A DNA stretch of 64,000 nucleotides from Rhyzopertha dominica (taxonomy: Eukaryota > Arthropoda > Insecta > Coleoptera > Bostrichidae): assembly GCA_025024175.1 (NCBI GenBank), contig QCXZ01000075.1:1550001-1614000 (forward strand). Direction: 5' to 3'. This document shows, in pieces, positions 1-11,300 of this stretch. Each line of letters starts with the position of its first letter. Positions within the stretch are counted from its first letter, which is position 1. The position numbers and the translations under genes are program-made. Under the pieces are notes generated by a model that saw only the letters and a program-made list of their open reading frames with translations, was not told the DNA's origin and did not search any database.

Positions 1-558
1 ACGGACCTGGTGGGGATGGGCATCCGCATTCCGCTCTCTTGACGGACTCGTGCGAAAGGGTTTGCGGTTTTAGATTTTTTGAACGTTTTTACTTATTTAT
101 GGTACTCATGTTTTTGGTAGTGTACAAAGAAATATGTAGCTACAACGTGGAGTTCGAATTTTTCGTTTATGTGCCTTAGTTTTCGAGAAATAGCTCGCCA
201 AAAATACGCATTTTTAAGCAAAATATAACAACAAATATTTACATTACCGTACCAAATTCAGAAAAAACTCGAACTCTACTTTGTAGCTACATCTTTTGTC
301 ATTGCCATGTCGAAATTTCACTGCGAAATAGTTTCGAATAACTCCGTAAAATGTAAAACGGTAGGTGCTTAAAATGACCCGCTTCGCTCTAGGTAAACGC
401 CCCTCTTAGTATGGTTGAATGCCGCAAAAATTCTGTTCAAGCATCTGAAGAAGAAGGGTGTAGCAAAAAGTGAAAATCGAACCATATAAATTCTGAACAC
501 ATTTTTTTTTGGAGAACAAGAAATGTATTATTTTTTTAAGCAAAGTAAAATAACTTAC
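1..558. other. Intron of Merlin, no other feature seen
   Basis: This lies past the gtaagt donor of the last visible Merlin exon. I see no exon with good splice signals and no recognisable repeat. The next Merlin exon should lie further left, outside the window. Confidence 0.6.
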
Positions 559-3500
559 AGAAATTGGACTTGCAGTAACCGAAGTAGTGTACGACGTGCT
601 CCTGCTCAAAAAGTCCAGCAGTTTTTCTTTAGCCTGTTTCTCCGCCTCTCGAGCCTTCAAAAGCTCATCTTTGAGTTTGTTAGCTTCCGCAGCCCTCCGT
701 TCCGATTCCTCCACTAACCTCGCCGTTAACATCTCGGCCTCTCTCGTTTTCCTTTCTAAAGTTACCTGGAAATGATCGCATGCAGTGAAAACGAAAATTT
801 TTTCGCTCGATCATTACCTTTTCCTCTTCAGTTCTCATGGCACTCAATCGAATCCTTGTGATTTCTTGTTCCGCTTCTGCGGCCTTCTGGCTCAAAAGCA
901 TCGCTTCTTCCTCTGCTACTCTGCTCTTTTCCGCGAGAAGATCGGCGCTTTCCTCTGATCTCCTCTGTTTAAAAAAATTTCATTTTCTTCCGTAACGAAA
1001 CGGGACTTTTCTTACCAGCGCTTCGTTGGCCAGCCGTATCTCTTCCTGGTATTGGAGCAATCTTTGTTCCATATTCGCACGTTCCCGTTCCGCTTCTTCT
1101 CGTAACTGTTTTTCCCTCGCCAGCCTGTTGCGTTGGACCTGCCTCCTTTGCTTCTCTTCTTTAGCTGCCGCCTTCATCTGTTGCAGTTCCATCGAATCAG
1201 GCTTCCTCCTTCGCATGTACAAGTCGTGGTTGCCAATACAAAGATCGAGAATCTAAATTAGGGAATTAAAATGTTTAAAAATTAGCGAAACAATTAATGA
1301 ATGCAAAAACCGACTGTACATCTTGAATTAATTGTAACTAGCATCATTTTTTGTACCCACCAATTTGTTCATGCGTACTTTCTGACTAAAGAACACGAAA
1401 TTTGGGGCATTCTTGTCGACGGGCTTAATGATGAACTTTTTGTCGTCGAAACTTATGTGTCGTATCTCCCCCCAAGTGAACGTTGTCTTGGGTTGAAGTT
1501 TGTTCTCCTTCTCGTAGATATTCAGTCCCAGAGCTGTCACGCCCAGCCATAGGTCAGTCTCTTTTTTATTCTAGATAAGAAAAAAAAATAAATTTAAATA
1601 TCTAAGAGCCGTTTGCCACTATACTTATTTATGTACTGAAATAAGTTCTTAAAATTGTTATACTGAAAATTAGATGCGCTCACCGTTTCAATACAAGAAA
1701 TAAGCGTAGTTTTGTTCTCAATTTGTAATTACAAATTCTTTTCAGTAAGTATTTCAATACATACATGTGCACCCTAATCGTGATTTTCTCAACCTAAAGC
1801 TAATCTAACCATAATCTATTAAATTCCGCCTTTATGCAGTAGCAAATGCAACGTAAGGTCTATTCTACTGCTAGAGAAAAGTAGACCTTAGATGTAACCC
1901 ACTCATAAACAATTACTTTTACTATTGTTTGCGTTTGTGGTCACTCCGAATTACCACAATTCGTATTTAAAAGTAAAAAAATGCCTGTTGACTGAAAAAA
2001 ATTATTAAATACATCAGCGTTGATACTAACAATATGATATTGCAAGGAGAATGAATGTTCATGGCTTCTTAAATGTGCTGAAAGAAGACCTGCTAATAGA
2101 AGATCCAGCAGTATGTAAAAATTTTCTACAAATGAGTAATGCTTCATTTGAAAAATCGTTTGAACTTGTCCATAACAAAATAGGGAAACAAGGTACACAA
2201 TTCCGTGAAAGCATTCCTTCCGTTTCATTTACAAAAGCATGACAACACATCACGTTCCCGGGGTTGTCAAAAGTTTACTCACACCAATGTACATATTTTA
2301 AGAGGCCTAAAACTGCATTTCATGTTGATGTATTAATTTGCTGGTAGTAGGAAGTCAGCCTTAAATAACAGATAGCCCCTATTCAAAAGTTTACTTCGCC
2401 GATATCGGTCAAAAGCTGCCTAATCTCATAACTTTGCTTAATGCGTAGGTTCTATGAACGTTTTGTTTATAAACGGTAAAACAGGTAAGTGCGCATCGAT
2501 CTGCACAGTCTTAACATGAAGTATGGAAATTCAGTACAAGAAAATAGAATGTGGGCTAATTTCTTGTATTGAAACGGCGCGTGCATCCAGTTTCCATATA
2601 ATAATTTTAAGAAACTTATTTCGATACTTAAATAAGTATAGTGGCAAACGGCTATAAAAGGTATTTATTTATTATCACGAAAAGATGCAGTCTACATTAA
2701 ATCTAAGTAATCTACGAGGGCTTTACCATCCACTTTGGTGCTCAGTTACTCACAATTTTTAGACAATTGTGGTAATTTCTTAAATTATTATGAGCATTTT
2801 TAGTAAATCATTGCAAGTTTTGTCATTTTTTTAAATTGTTTAAATTATTTAACAACTACGGCGATTCGCTCACTGCAAAACCTTTTACTATGGCAATTTT
2901 TGACAGATGAAATGTTTTTGTCGATTACAAGGATTTTGAGGGGTTGCAACAAATTTTTGGTAATTGTAGCAGTTATTAAACAATTCGAGCATTTTCTGCC
3001 ATATTTTGGTAAACATAATTTTTTGGCATTTAGGGAAGCGTTTGGCAATTGTATCAATTTTTTGATAGCTGGCAATTTTTAACAATAGTGACAACTTTTT
3101 AACAAACATTGCAATTCTTACTAAATGTAACAATGTTGAGCGATTGTAAAAATTTCACAATTCCGTAACAAAAAGCCAGTACAAATTTCTTGCTAGTAAT
3201 TCTTTGGCAATGTTACTGAAAGTTTACAATCTTCAGTGTTAGCAACTAAGATAATTATAGCAATTTATTGTGACAATTTTTGTAAATGGGAAAAACTAGT
3301 GATCTAGTTTTAGTTATTACTGTTTAAAACAAAAGTTACCCATTTATTCGACCAAATACGACGCACATCCATATTACACCACTTGGTAAAGCTCTCAGCA
3401 ACTATAAACCTACAATCTAACATACAAAATAATGTGCAACTTACTAATATAGGAAAATAATTGACTCCGTACATATCTAGATCCTGAGCAATCTTAAGGT

Positions 3501-4318
3501 ATTCCATTTCGGCCTCGTCCCGGCTCATACCTCTGTGATCAGCGTACCACACGCGTNNCCGCTCCTCCCACATGTCCAACGTCATCTGGTATTGATCGAT
3601 CACGCGCTGCGGCAACAAATCTTCACTGGCCAGCATGCCTGGCTTGTAGGTATCTTCGTCGAAGTCACCAAACTAAAACAAGAAACGTAAGGCGACGTTC
3701 CGCACTGCACAATCCTGTGACCATCATAAATTCATCAAAGGAGGGCTCAAATTTAATTTATAGTTGGGTAAGCACTGTCACCTTTGCTTGAACGGCATAG
3801 CTGGCCAATAAAACGGAAGCCTCCGGTTGACAGTAAATGTCCATGGATAATATGGCCTGCTTGACTTGCAAGAAGAACAAATGCTGTGTCACTTCTTGCA
3901 CCAGCTCTTCCGCCACTTCTTCGGGGTAGAATTTAGCCAAGAACATGAACGACGCAGAGCTCTGACTGTCTTTAAAAACATTCTGGTCTTGCACTGCAAC
4001 AACACCGTTAATTTGATTGAAAGATAACGCTGCACAAGAACACACCCTTCTTATCGAGCTTCAGCCACGAGATAAACCCCTTAGAGTCTTCGTATTGCAG
4101 CCCGAAGTACCAGGTCTCCCTCAGACCTATCGTCCTGCAGACGAGTTCGAAAAGATCCCTCCCAGTAGCACGCCACTGCAAAAACTCGCTTGTTTCCTCA
4201 CAGTCACACAATATCCCAGCTATCTACTCACTTCCAAATTGAATTCGAGCTCTGCATCTAGGGTGCACACCTTCACAGGGAAGCTCTTTGCTGATTTTTT
4301 TCGCCTAAACGGTGGCAT
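559..4318 (-). CDS. Mer: Merlin (NF2 homologue), 8 exons, C-terminal end outside the window
   Basis: Merlin is the membrane-cytoskeleton FERM-domain tumour suppressor that acts upstream of the Hippo pathway. Eight exons read on the minus strand with GT/AG junctions: 4318-4232, 4175-4046, 3993-3782, 3672-3445, 1570-1361, 1252-1016, 964-818 and 765-559 (486 codons). The start is [17 protein letters not shown] at 4318. FERM lobes follow ([21 protein letters not shown], then [18 protein letters not shown], then [16 protein letters not shown]), then [20 protein letters not shown] and a long Glu/Arg/Lys-rich coiled coil. [19 protein letters not shown] and the EEKQRRQ segment fit Merlin better than Moesin. 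The last exon seen ends in SVTASPIS before a gtaagt donor, so the C-terminal domain lies left of position 1. Two Ns (3557-3558) hit exon 4. The 1.9 kb intron between exons 4 and 5 carries a Harbinger-type element. Confidence 0.95.
1606..2654. mobile_element. Non-autonomous PIF/Harbinger element with TAA target duplication
   Basis: The element is bounded by inverted repeats of about 110 bp. The left end reads GAGCCGTTTGCCACTATAC and the right end GTATAGTGGCAAACGGCTA. TAA flanks both ends (1603-1605 and 2655-2657), as expected for the TWA target of PIF/Harbinger elements. Inside, 2051-2242 keeps a decayed N-terminal piece of a Harbinger-type nuclease ([31 protein letters not shown]). The rest of the transposase is gone, so the copy is an internal-deletion derivative. 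It sits in a Merlin intron. Confidence 0.85.
2051..2242 (+). pseudogene. Harbinger transposase-derived nuclease fragment
   Basis: The 63-residue reading frame contains [20 protein letters not shown] and [20 protein letters not shown], then [10 protein letters not shown]. This resembles the start of HARBI1-like nucleases, where an L-x-E-D segment precedes F-x-x-x-L-R-M-S and a K-Q-D-T-x-F-R segment. The catalytic DDE part is missing. A close copy lies at 33370-33560 in the second, larger element. Confidence 0.7.
2658..3300. repeat. AT-rich intronic stretch with degenerate CAATTTTT-type repeats
   Basis: This part of the Merlin intron repeats short variants such as GGCAATTTTTGACA, GGCAATTGTATCAATTTT and TGGCAATTTTTAACA at irregular spacing of roughly 20-50 bp. 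It looks like a decayed simple repeat or old satellite. No exon is seen. Confidence 0.4.
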
Positions 4319-4814
4319 CTTCGTTCACAATCAGTGAATCATGACAAATCATTCGAAATATTTGGTGTTAATTAAATAACGAGCTTTATGGGAATGCAAT
4401 GCGGTCATAAAACAAGTGAAAATATGTGCATAACAATCGGAATGGTCAGGATCGAGTCATTTTTTGTCCGGTTGACAGCTGTCATTCTTGTCACTTGTCA
4501 AGACATTTGAACTACTGCGCGTTTTAGAGATAGGAGAGGTGTGGCACTTTTTAGTGACTCGTTTTGGAAAGTTATGGTTCTGGTTCCCTACAGAAATTTA
4601 AGCAAATTCTTTTATTAGCTCAACACAAACCTCTTACATTTGACTATATGTAGATTAAAAAAATCGTGCCAGCACTACAAAAAAAAACAATGCACTATTT
4701 TGCATAAAATTATATTTACATCAAATTAAATTTGTCTTCATTTCCAAAACATAAAACTTCAGTCGTTTTTACATTCTTATTTACAAATTACATACATGCG
4801 CCAGTAATTTCAAG
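4319..4814. promoter_or_regulatory. Upstream region of Merlin and 3' flank of the SMIM12-like gene
   Basis: This 496 bp segment lies between the Merlin start codon and the stop of the SMIM12-like gene, both on the minus strand, so it should hold the Merlin promoter and 5' UTR. On the minus strand an AATAAA (plus-strand TTTATT at 4611-4616) lies about 200 nt past the SMIM12-like stop and is a possible poly(A) signal. No TATA box is obvious. Confidence 0.4.
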
Positions 4815-5197
4815 TTACTGTTGTAAAGATGGTGACAAATTTCTATCTAAGACGCTTCCACCATATTTCAAACTGCCAACATCGGCGGAGTGCTCCAAAG
4901 ATTCGTCTGTTAACAGCCTTTCTTTCCTCGCTTCCGTTATGGGACCTAAATCGACACAACAAAACATAAGCGGTAAGTAGATGTACTAAACGAAGCATAT
5001 TTATTTACCATTATATGGCGTGTACTTGTTAGAAAGTTTGCTTTCCAACTTATAACCAACATAACCTATGACTGCTGCAAATGGTAGAGTGATATAAGGG
5101 GCATACACTCTTAAAGACCGAAAAAGTACTCCCCATAACTGCAAAGAGCACAGTGTTAGATTTTATACTAGTGAATGCACTCTGTACTACACACCAT
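4815..5197 (-). CDS. SMIM12-like small single-pass membrane protein, 3 exons
   Basis: My spliced model is: ATG at 5197-5195, a 56 bp intron, exon 5138-5009, an intron with gtaaat donor, and exon 4945-4815 ending in TAA; 87 residues in all. It reads MLWGVLFRSLRVYAPYITL, then PFAAVIGYVGYKLESKL, then TEARKERLLTDE. The order (W-x-V near the start, R-x-YAPYIT, a hydrophobic segment ending GY-x-LE, then an E-A/R-R-K-x-R charged stretch) and the length match small integral membrane protein 12 (about 92 residues in mammals). The first coding exon holds only the Met codon before a gtgtgt donor. This is inferred, because the frame upstream of 5138 meets a stop. The gene is divergent from NDUFAF7, 440 bp away. 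Confidence 0.7.
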
Positions 5198-5635
5198 TTT
5201 GTTGTTGTCTGGTAACAACTAGAAGAACACGTTATGTTTAGCGATTGCCGATATTCAAACAGATTTACACACGCAGTAATTACTGTAAATATAATAAAAG
5301 AAACAAATAGTTTATAATGTTTGTAACAAGCGTTGAAGTTTTGTTGTAGTCGCTGGCATACATTCAATTTTCCTAGAACTACTACGACATTACTTAAGAA
5401 CTACAGTCAGCGGTTTCAAAAAAGTTCTTTAAAATACATATCGCTGACGGCTCACGCATTATATAACGATACAATCACTATTTTTTTTAATTTAAATTAA
5501 TATAATAGATAATTCAATATTATGAACCACTAACAGGAATGTCGTACCGATCTGGCAACGCTCCCGGTACATTTGAACTACCACGCCGTGTATCTGTCAT
5601 TCTGTCAAACTTGTCGTCTCTAACCTCAATCAGCA
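5198..5635. promoter_or_regulatory. Shared divergent promoter region, SMIM12-like gene and NDUFAF7
   Basis: The 438 bp between the two start codons should drive both genes in opposite directions. The part next to NDUFAF7 (5540-5630) is less AT-rich. No clear TATA box was found. The role is inferred from the head-to-head layout. Confidence 0.4.
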
Positions 5636-7280
5636 ATGTTTCGTCCAGTTCGAATTATCGTTACGAAACTCAAACAAACACGTAATTATTACACTGTTGA
5701 CTCGAGTAAAGCTAGAAAGGATGAAGCAACATTGCCGCGCATGCTGTACTCAAAAATCAAAGCAACTGGCCCCATTACCGTGGCAGATTACATGAAAGAC
5801 GTACTCACGAATCCTTTCGCTGGTTATTACATGCATAAAGACATGTTTGGTGAAGGTGGTGATTTTATAACATCCCCAGAACTAGGACAGATCTTTGGGG
5901 AGTTGGTGGCAGTGTGGTTTTTGAACGAGTGGTCGAAAGTTGGTTGTCCGAAGCCTTTACAGATAGTCGAACTTGGTCCTGGCAGGGGGACGCTAAGCCA
6001 AGACTTGCTACGAGTGTTCGATCACTTTAAATCGTTGAAGAGTGTGTTGTTGAACTTAGTGGAGGTCAGTCCGACACTAAGCGACTTGCAGGCACGTAAT
6101 TTATGCATGCAGAACAATGTTATAAGTGACGCTGATTCGTTGTTCTATCGCCAAGGGATTAGTCATCAAGGGATACCGGTTAAGTGGTATCGTAGTGTCG
6201 AAGACTTGCCAAACATGTTTACTTTGTTGATCGCCCATGAGTTTTTCGATGCCTTGCCAGTGCATAAGTTTGAAAGGACGGAGAGGGGATTTCGAGAGGT
6301 TTTGATTGACATTGACCCCGCAAACGAGTTACAGTTTAGATTTGTGTTGGCCAGAGATGAGACGCCGATGCAAAAATTGTTTGTCAACGAAAGCGATAAG
6401 CGGGATCACATTGAAGTGTCACCCCTTAGCTTAACGTTAATAAAAAGTGAGATTTTTTTTCTTGGCTGTTAATCCAAATTGAGAATTAAACAGTGGATTT
6501 TATTCTTTTGAAGGTATAGCCAAAAGATTAGAAGAGTATGGGGGTTTTGCTTTAATAGCAGACTATGGGCATGATGGAACTGGAAAAGATAGTTTCAGGG
6601 CATTCAAGAAACACAAACTACACCATCCTTTAGTAGAACCTGGAAGTGCTGATTTAACTGCAGATGTTGACTTCGGTGCTCTAAAAAAGGTGTGTTTTAA
6701 TACGAAGTATGGAAATTCAGTACAAGAAAATAGAACGTGGGCTAATTTCTTGTATTGAAACGGCGCACGCGTCCAGTCTCCATATAATAATTTTAAGAAC
6801 TTATTTCAATACTTAAATAAGCATAGTGGCAAACGGCTCTAAGAATCATTTGAACATGTTCTATATTTATTGTTCTGTACTTGTATTTCTGTCCAATATT
6901 TTTTGGTGCTAACTTGAAAGCTATTTAGTAACTTTTTGCAAAAAATTATCACAAATTATTGAGTAAAACTGGTTTTCATGCACTCATGTTTTGTATTTGA
7001 GCTTTTTTGGATATATCTTTTGTAGGCTGCAAGTGAAAATGGAGGTGTGATACCTTTCGGGCCAATTTCACAGCGTGATTTCTTGAGACAAATGGGGATA
7101 GAACACAGACTACAAAAGCTAAAAGCGAACGCCAATGAACAGCAGATCAAAAGTTTAGATTATGCATATAACATGATGACGAACGAGAGCGAAATGGGTA
7201 ACAGANTTAAAGTGCTAGCATTGATGCCGCAAGTTATCGAAGATTTGCTGAAAAAGCACCCCCCCGCAGGATTTGTTTAA
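5636..7280 (+). CDS. NDUFAF7: NDUFAF7, mitochondrial protein-arginine methyltransferase for complex I assembly
   Basis: There are three exons: 5636-6446, 6514-6689 and 7026-7280, giving 413 residues (human about 441). NDUFAF7 (MidA family) uses S-adenosylmethionine to dimethylate an arginine of the NDUFS2 subunit in the mitochondrial matrix. The N-terminus is basic and lacks acidic residues (MFRPVRIIVTKLKQTRNYY), fitting a targeting peptide. Family blocks are present: GPITVADYMKDVLTNPFAGYY, GDFITSPELGQIFGEL, the SAM-binding VELGPGRGTL at residues 111-120, ANEFFDALP-like AHEFFDALPVHKF, ALIADYGHDGTGKDSFRAF, HPLVEPGSADLTADVDFG and FGPISQRDFLRQMGI. Splice choice at 6514 follows the human alignment (LIKSIAKRLEEYGG). 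Intron 2 holds the end of a Harbinger-type element. One N (7206) falls in exon 3. Confidence 0.95.
6706..6840. mobile_element. Solo right end of the Harbinger-type element in NDUFAF7 intron 2
   Basis: About 135 bp closely match the right end of the 1606-2654 element, from GTATGGAAATTCAGTACAAG to TAGTGGCAAACGGCTC, followed by TAA. No left end is present, so this is a 5'-truncated or recombined remnant. The final C is the expected base that the 2654 copy has lost. Confidence 0.75.
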
Positions 7281-7318
7281 AGTATTGTTGTGTTTTGAGT
7301 TGAACTGTGATACTTACT

Positions 7319-7324
7319 AATAAA
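7319..7324 (+). terminator. Poly(A) signal of NDUFAF7
   Basis: AATAAA lies 39 nt after the NDUFAF7 stop codon, a usual distance for a canonical cleavage signal. Confidence 0.6.
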
Positions 7325-7689
7325 GTGCTTAAAGGTGTTTTCACTTTAATATATAAGGAATTCGTGATTGAATTTGGAAGTACATATAGCTAAATAATAA
7401 CTAAAAATTATTTTAAATTTGAGGCAAATATTTCCTTCGAATTTAAATCAAAATGAAACAAATTGATGATTGCTATTTTAAAACGACATTTTTTACAGAG
7501 GTGAGTCACTGCAAAAATATATATTGTCTTTATAGTTACTTTGTGATGCTTCGAATATTTTATTTTGATCATTTCGGTTTTTCAGTTTCCTTCAACCTTT
7601 TAAATTTGTGTCATTAGGTTATTATTATTATTAGTTATTATTTATTATTAGGTTTGACAGAGTCGTGATTGGTATATTGGAAAACGGTG

Positions 7690-7819
7690 ACTTGTCTTCC
7701 GAAAGCTAAAGATCAGCGAGGCCATGTCTCATGGAAGGCAGATTCAGCAGATTCAAGGTGCCGATCTCCCACTGCCAACATGCTCCAGAGGGATGTGAAG
7801 AACAAGCTGACGATGAGAA
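7690..7819 (+). other. Candidate orphan exon ending at a gtgagc donor
   Basis: A locally GC-richer stretch ends in GACGATGAGAAG followed by gtgagc. Two frames are open right up to the donor: one with MEGRFSRFKVPISHCQHAPE and one with TANMLQRDVKNKLTMR. The latter's ATG is in a fair context (CCAAC before ATG). I recognise neither. Neither phase joins cleanly to the next exon-like block at 14331, so partner exons are unknown. It may be the 5' exon of a gene interrupted by the satellite, or chance. Confidence 0.3.
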
Positions 7820-7822
7820 GGT

Positions 7823-8339
7823 GAGCTCTCCCATCTACTATCTGATTATATTTCACGAAGATTTGTTTTTGATCGAAGGTATACGATTTTTGGGTAAAGA
7901 TATAAACGGTGTAACTTTTTTCTTTTGTTTTTTTAATCTATAAGGTGCAGTGATTTGACAAGATGCCTGTAACGTTAGCATCTTACAAGATTGCTCTTTA
8001 AAAATCGTCATCCCACCATAGAAATGAAAACAAAAGCGTCCTTTAGCCCCTTAATTCATAAATTTATCTTCCAGTTGTAGATTGTTGTATACAGAAAATA
8101 TTCTAAAATGGACGCTCTTTCACATTGTGCATTCAGAAAAATCATATTGGCTATTTTACATAATATTTTTATCATTAACCCAGTGGACTCAACTATTATT
8201 GACAGTTTTCTAATTTGGCGACTTCCAAAACGAATTTTTGCACTTAATGACCAACAGCATTTAGATTTGGATCTTTAAAGTCAAAATTAATAAAGAAACT
8301 GAGTCTTGGCCGAATCAAATGAAATAGCCTTTGCTTTTT
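7823..8339. other. AT-rich stretch, nothing recognised
   Basis: No supported exon or repeat was seen between the candidate exon and the satellite. The last ~60 bp (from about 8280) begin to resemble the satellite edge. Confidence 0.4.
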
Positions 8340-11300
8340 CACTCCGAAATGCAGCACGTTCACATTAGTAAATGAACATAAAATTAGCGTAATCAGAGAC
8401 CATCAAGTTTCGAGGTGAAAAAACAACAAAGCCTTTGCTTTTTTGCAATTTTCGGTGGAAATTATTTTTCGTTCAAAATCGGCATACTGATGTATTTTGA
8501 ACTGCAGATTTCAAAAATGCAGTCAGAAATGAGGTAGGACGTCCAGAAATTTATTTTTTGCAAATTGACCATTCTTCTTTAGGCCACTTTTCAGCCGAAC
8601 CGTTGCAGCTAGAGACCAACTGACACCACTCCGGAATGCAGCAGGTTCACATTAGTAAATGAACATAAAATTAGCTTAATCGGAGACCATCAAGTTTCGA
8701 GGTGAAAAAACAACAAAGGGGTTAGCCTTTGCTTTTTTGCAATTTTCGGTGGAAATTATTTTTCGTTCAAAATCGGCATACTGATGTATTTTGAACTGCA
8801 GATTTCAAAAATGCAGTCAGAAATGAGGTAGGACGTCCAGAAATTTATTTTTTGCAAATTGACCATTCTTCTTTAGGCCACTTTTCAGCCGAACCGTTGC
8901 AGCTAGAGACCAACTGACACCACTCCGGAATGCAGCAGGTTCACATTAGTAAATGAACATAAAATTAGCTTAATCGGAGACCATCAAGTTTCGAGGTGAA
9001 AAAACAACAAAGGGGTTAGCCTTTGCTTTTTTGCAATTTTCGGTGGAAATTATTTTTCGTTCAAAATCGGCATACTGATGTATTTTGAACTGCAGATTTC
9101 CAAAATGCAGTCAGAAATGAGGTAGGACGTCCAGAAATTTATTTTTTGCAAATTGACCATTCTTCTTTAGGCCACTTTTCAGCCGAACCGTTGCAGCTAG
9201 AGACCAACTGACACCACTCCGGAATACAGCAGGTTCACATTAGTAAATGAACATAAAATTAGCTTAATCGNAGACCATCAAGTTNCGAGGTGTAAAAACA
9301 ACAAAGGGGTTAGCCTTTGCTTTTTTGCAATTTTCGGTGGAAATTATTTTTCGCTCAAAATCGGCATACTGATGTATTTTGAACTGCAGATTTCAAAAAT
9401 GCAGTCAGAAATGAGGTAGGACGTCCAGAAATTTATTTTTTGCAAATTGACCATCCTTCTTTAGGCCACTTTTCAGCCGAACCGTTGCAGCTAGAGACCA
9501 ACTGACACCACTCCGGAATACAGCAGGTTCACATTAGTAAATGAACATAAAATTAGCTTAATCGGAGACCATCAAGTTTCGAGGTGAAAAAACAACAAAG
9601 GGGTTAGCCTTTGCTTTTTTGCAATTTTCGGTGGAAATTATTTTTCGCTCAAAATCGGCATACTGATGTATTTTGAACTGCAGATTTCAAAAATGCAGTC
9701 AGAAATGAGGTAGGACGTCCAGAAATTTATTTTTTGCAAATTGACCATCCTTCTTAGGCCACTTTTCAGCCGAACCGTTGCAGCTAGAGACCAACTGACA
9801 CCACTCCGGAATGCAGCAGGTTCACATTAGTAAATGAACATAAAATTAGCTTAATCGGAGACCATCAGGTTTCGAGGTGAAAAAACAACAAAGGGGTTAG
9901 CCTTTGCTTTTTTGCAATTTTCGGTGGAAATTATTTTTCGCTCAAAATCGGCATACTGATGTATTTTGAACTGCAGATTTCAAAAATGCAGTCAGAAATG
10001 AGGTAGGACGTCCAGAAATTTATTTTTTGCAAATTGACCATCCTTCTTTAGGCCACTTTTCAGCCGAACCGTTGCAGCTAGAGACCAACTGACACCACTC
10101 CAGAATGCAGCAGGTTCACATTAGTAAATGAACATAAAATTAGCTTAATCGGAGACCATCAAGTTTCGAGGTGAAAAAACAACAAAGGGGTTAGTTAGCC
10201 TTTGCTTTTTTGCAATTTTTGGTGGAAATTATTTTTCGCTCAAAATCGGCATACTGATGTATTTTGAACTGCAGATTTCAAAAATGCAGTCAGAAATGAG
10301 GTAGGACGTCCAGAAATTTATTTTTTTGCAAATTGACCATTCTTCTTTAGGCCACTTTTCAGCCGAACCGTTGCAGCTAGAGACCAACTGACACCACTCC
10401 GGAATGCAGCAGGTTCACATTAGTAAATGAACATAAAATTAGCTTAATCGGAGACCATCAAGTTTCGAGGTGAAAAAACAACAAAGGGGTTAGCCTTTGC
10501 TTTTTTGCAATTTTTGGTGGAAATTATTTTTCGCTCAAAATCGGCATACTGATGTATTTTGAACTGCAGATTTCAAAAATGCAGTCAGAAATGAGGTAGG
10601 ACGTCCAGAAATTTATTTTTTGCAAATTGACCATCCTTCTTTAGGCCACTTTTCAGCCGAACCGTTGCAGCTAGAAACCAACTGACACCACTCCGGAATG
10701 CAGCAGGTTCACATTAGTAAATGAACATAAAATTAGCTTAATCGGAGACCATCAAGTTTCGAGGTGAAAAAACAACAAAGGGGTTGTTAGCCTTTGCTTT
10801 TTTGCAATTTTTGGTGGAAATTATTTTTCGCTCAAAATCGGCATACTGATGTATTTTGAACTGCAGATTTCAAAAATGCAGTCAGAAATGAGGTAGGACG
10901 TCCAGAAATTTATTTTTTGCAAATTGACCATCCTTCTTTAGGCCACTTTTCAGCCGAACCGTTGCAGCTAGAAACCAACTGACACCACTCCGGAATGCAG
11001 CAGGTTCACATTAGTAAATGAACATAAAATTAGCTTAATCGGAGACCATCAAGTTTCGAGGTGAAAAAAACAACAAAGGGGTTAGCCTTTGCTTTTTTGC
11101 AATTTTTGGTGGAAATTATTTTTCGCTCAAAATCGGCATACTGATGTATTTTGAACTGCAGATTTCAAAAATGCAGTCAGAAATGAGGTAGGACGTCCAG
11201 AAATTTATTTTTTGCAAATTGACCATCCTTCTTTAGGCCACTTTTCAGCCGAACCGTTGCAGCTAGAAACCAACTGACACCACTCCGGAATGCAGCAGGT

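Noticed and set aside
1026..1256. Plus-strand ORF opposite a Merlin exon
   Set aside because: Shadow of the coiled-coil-coding exon on the other strand; Ser/Leu-rich composition is the antisense of Glu/Lys/Arg codons.
6166..6387. Minus-strand ORF in NDUFAF7 exon 1
   Set aside because: Antisense shadow of a well-supported coding exon.
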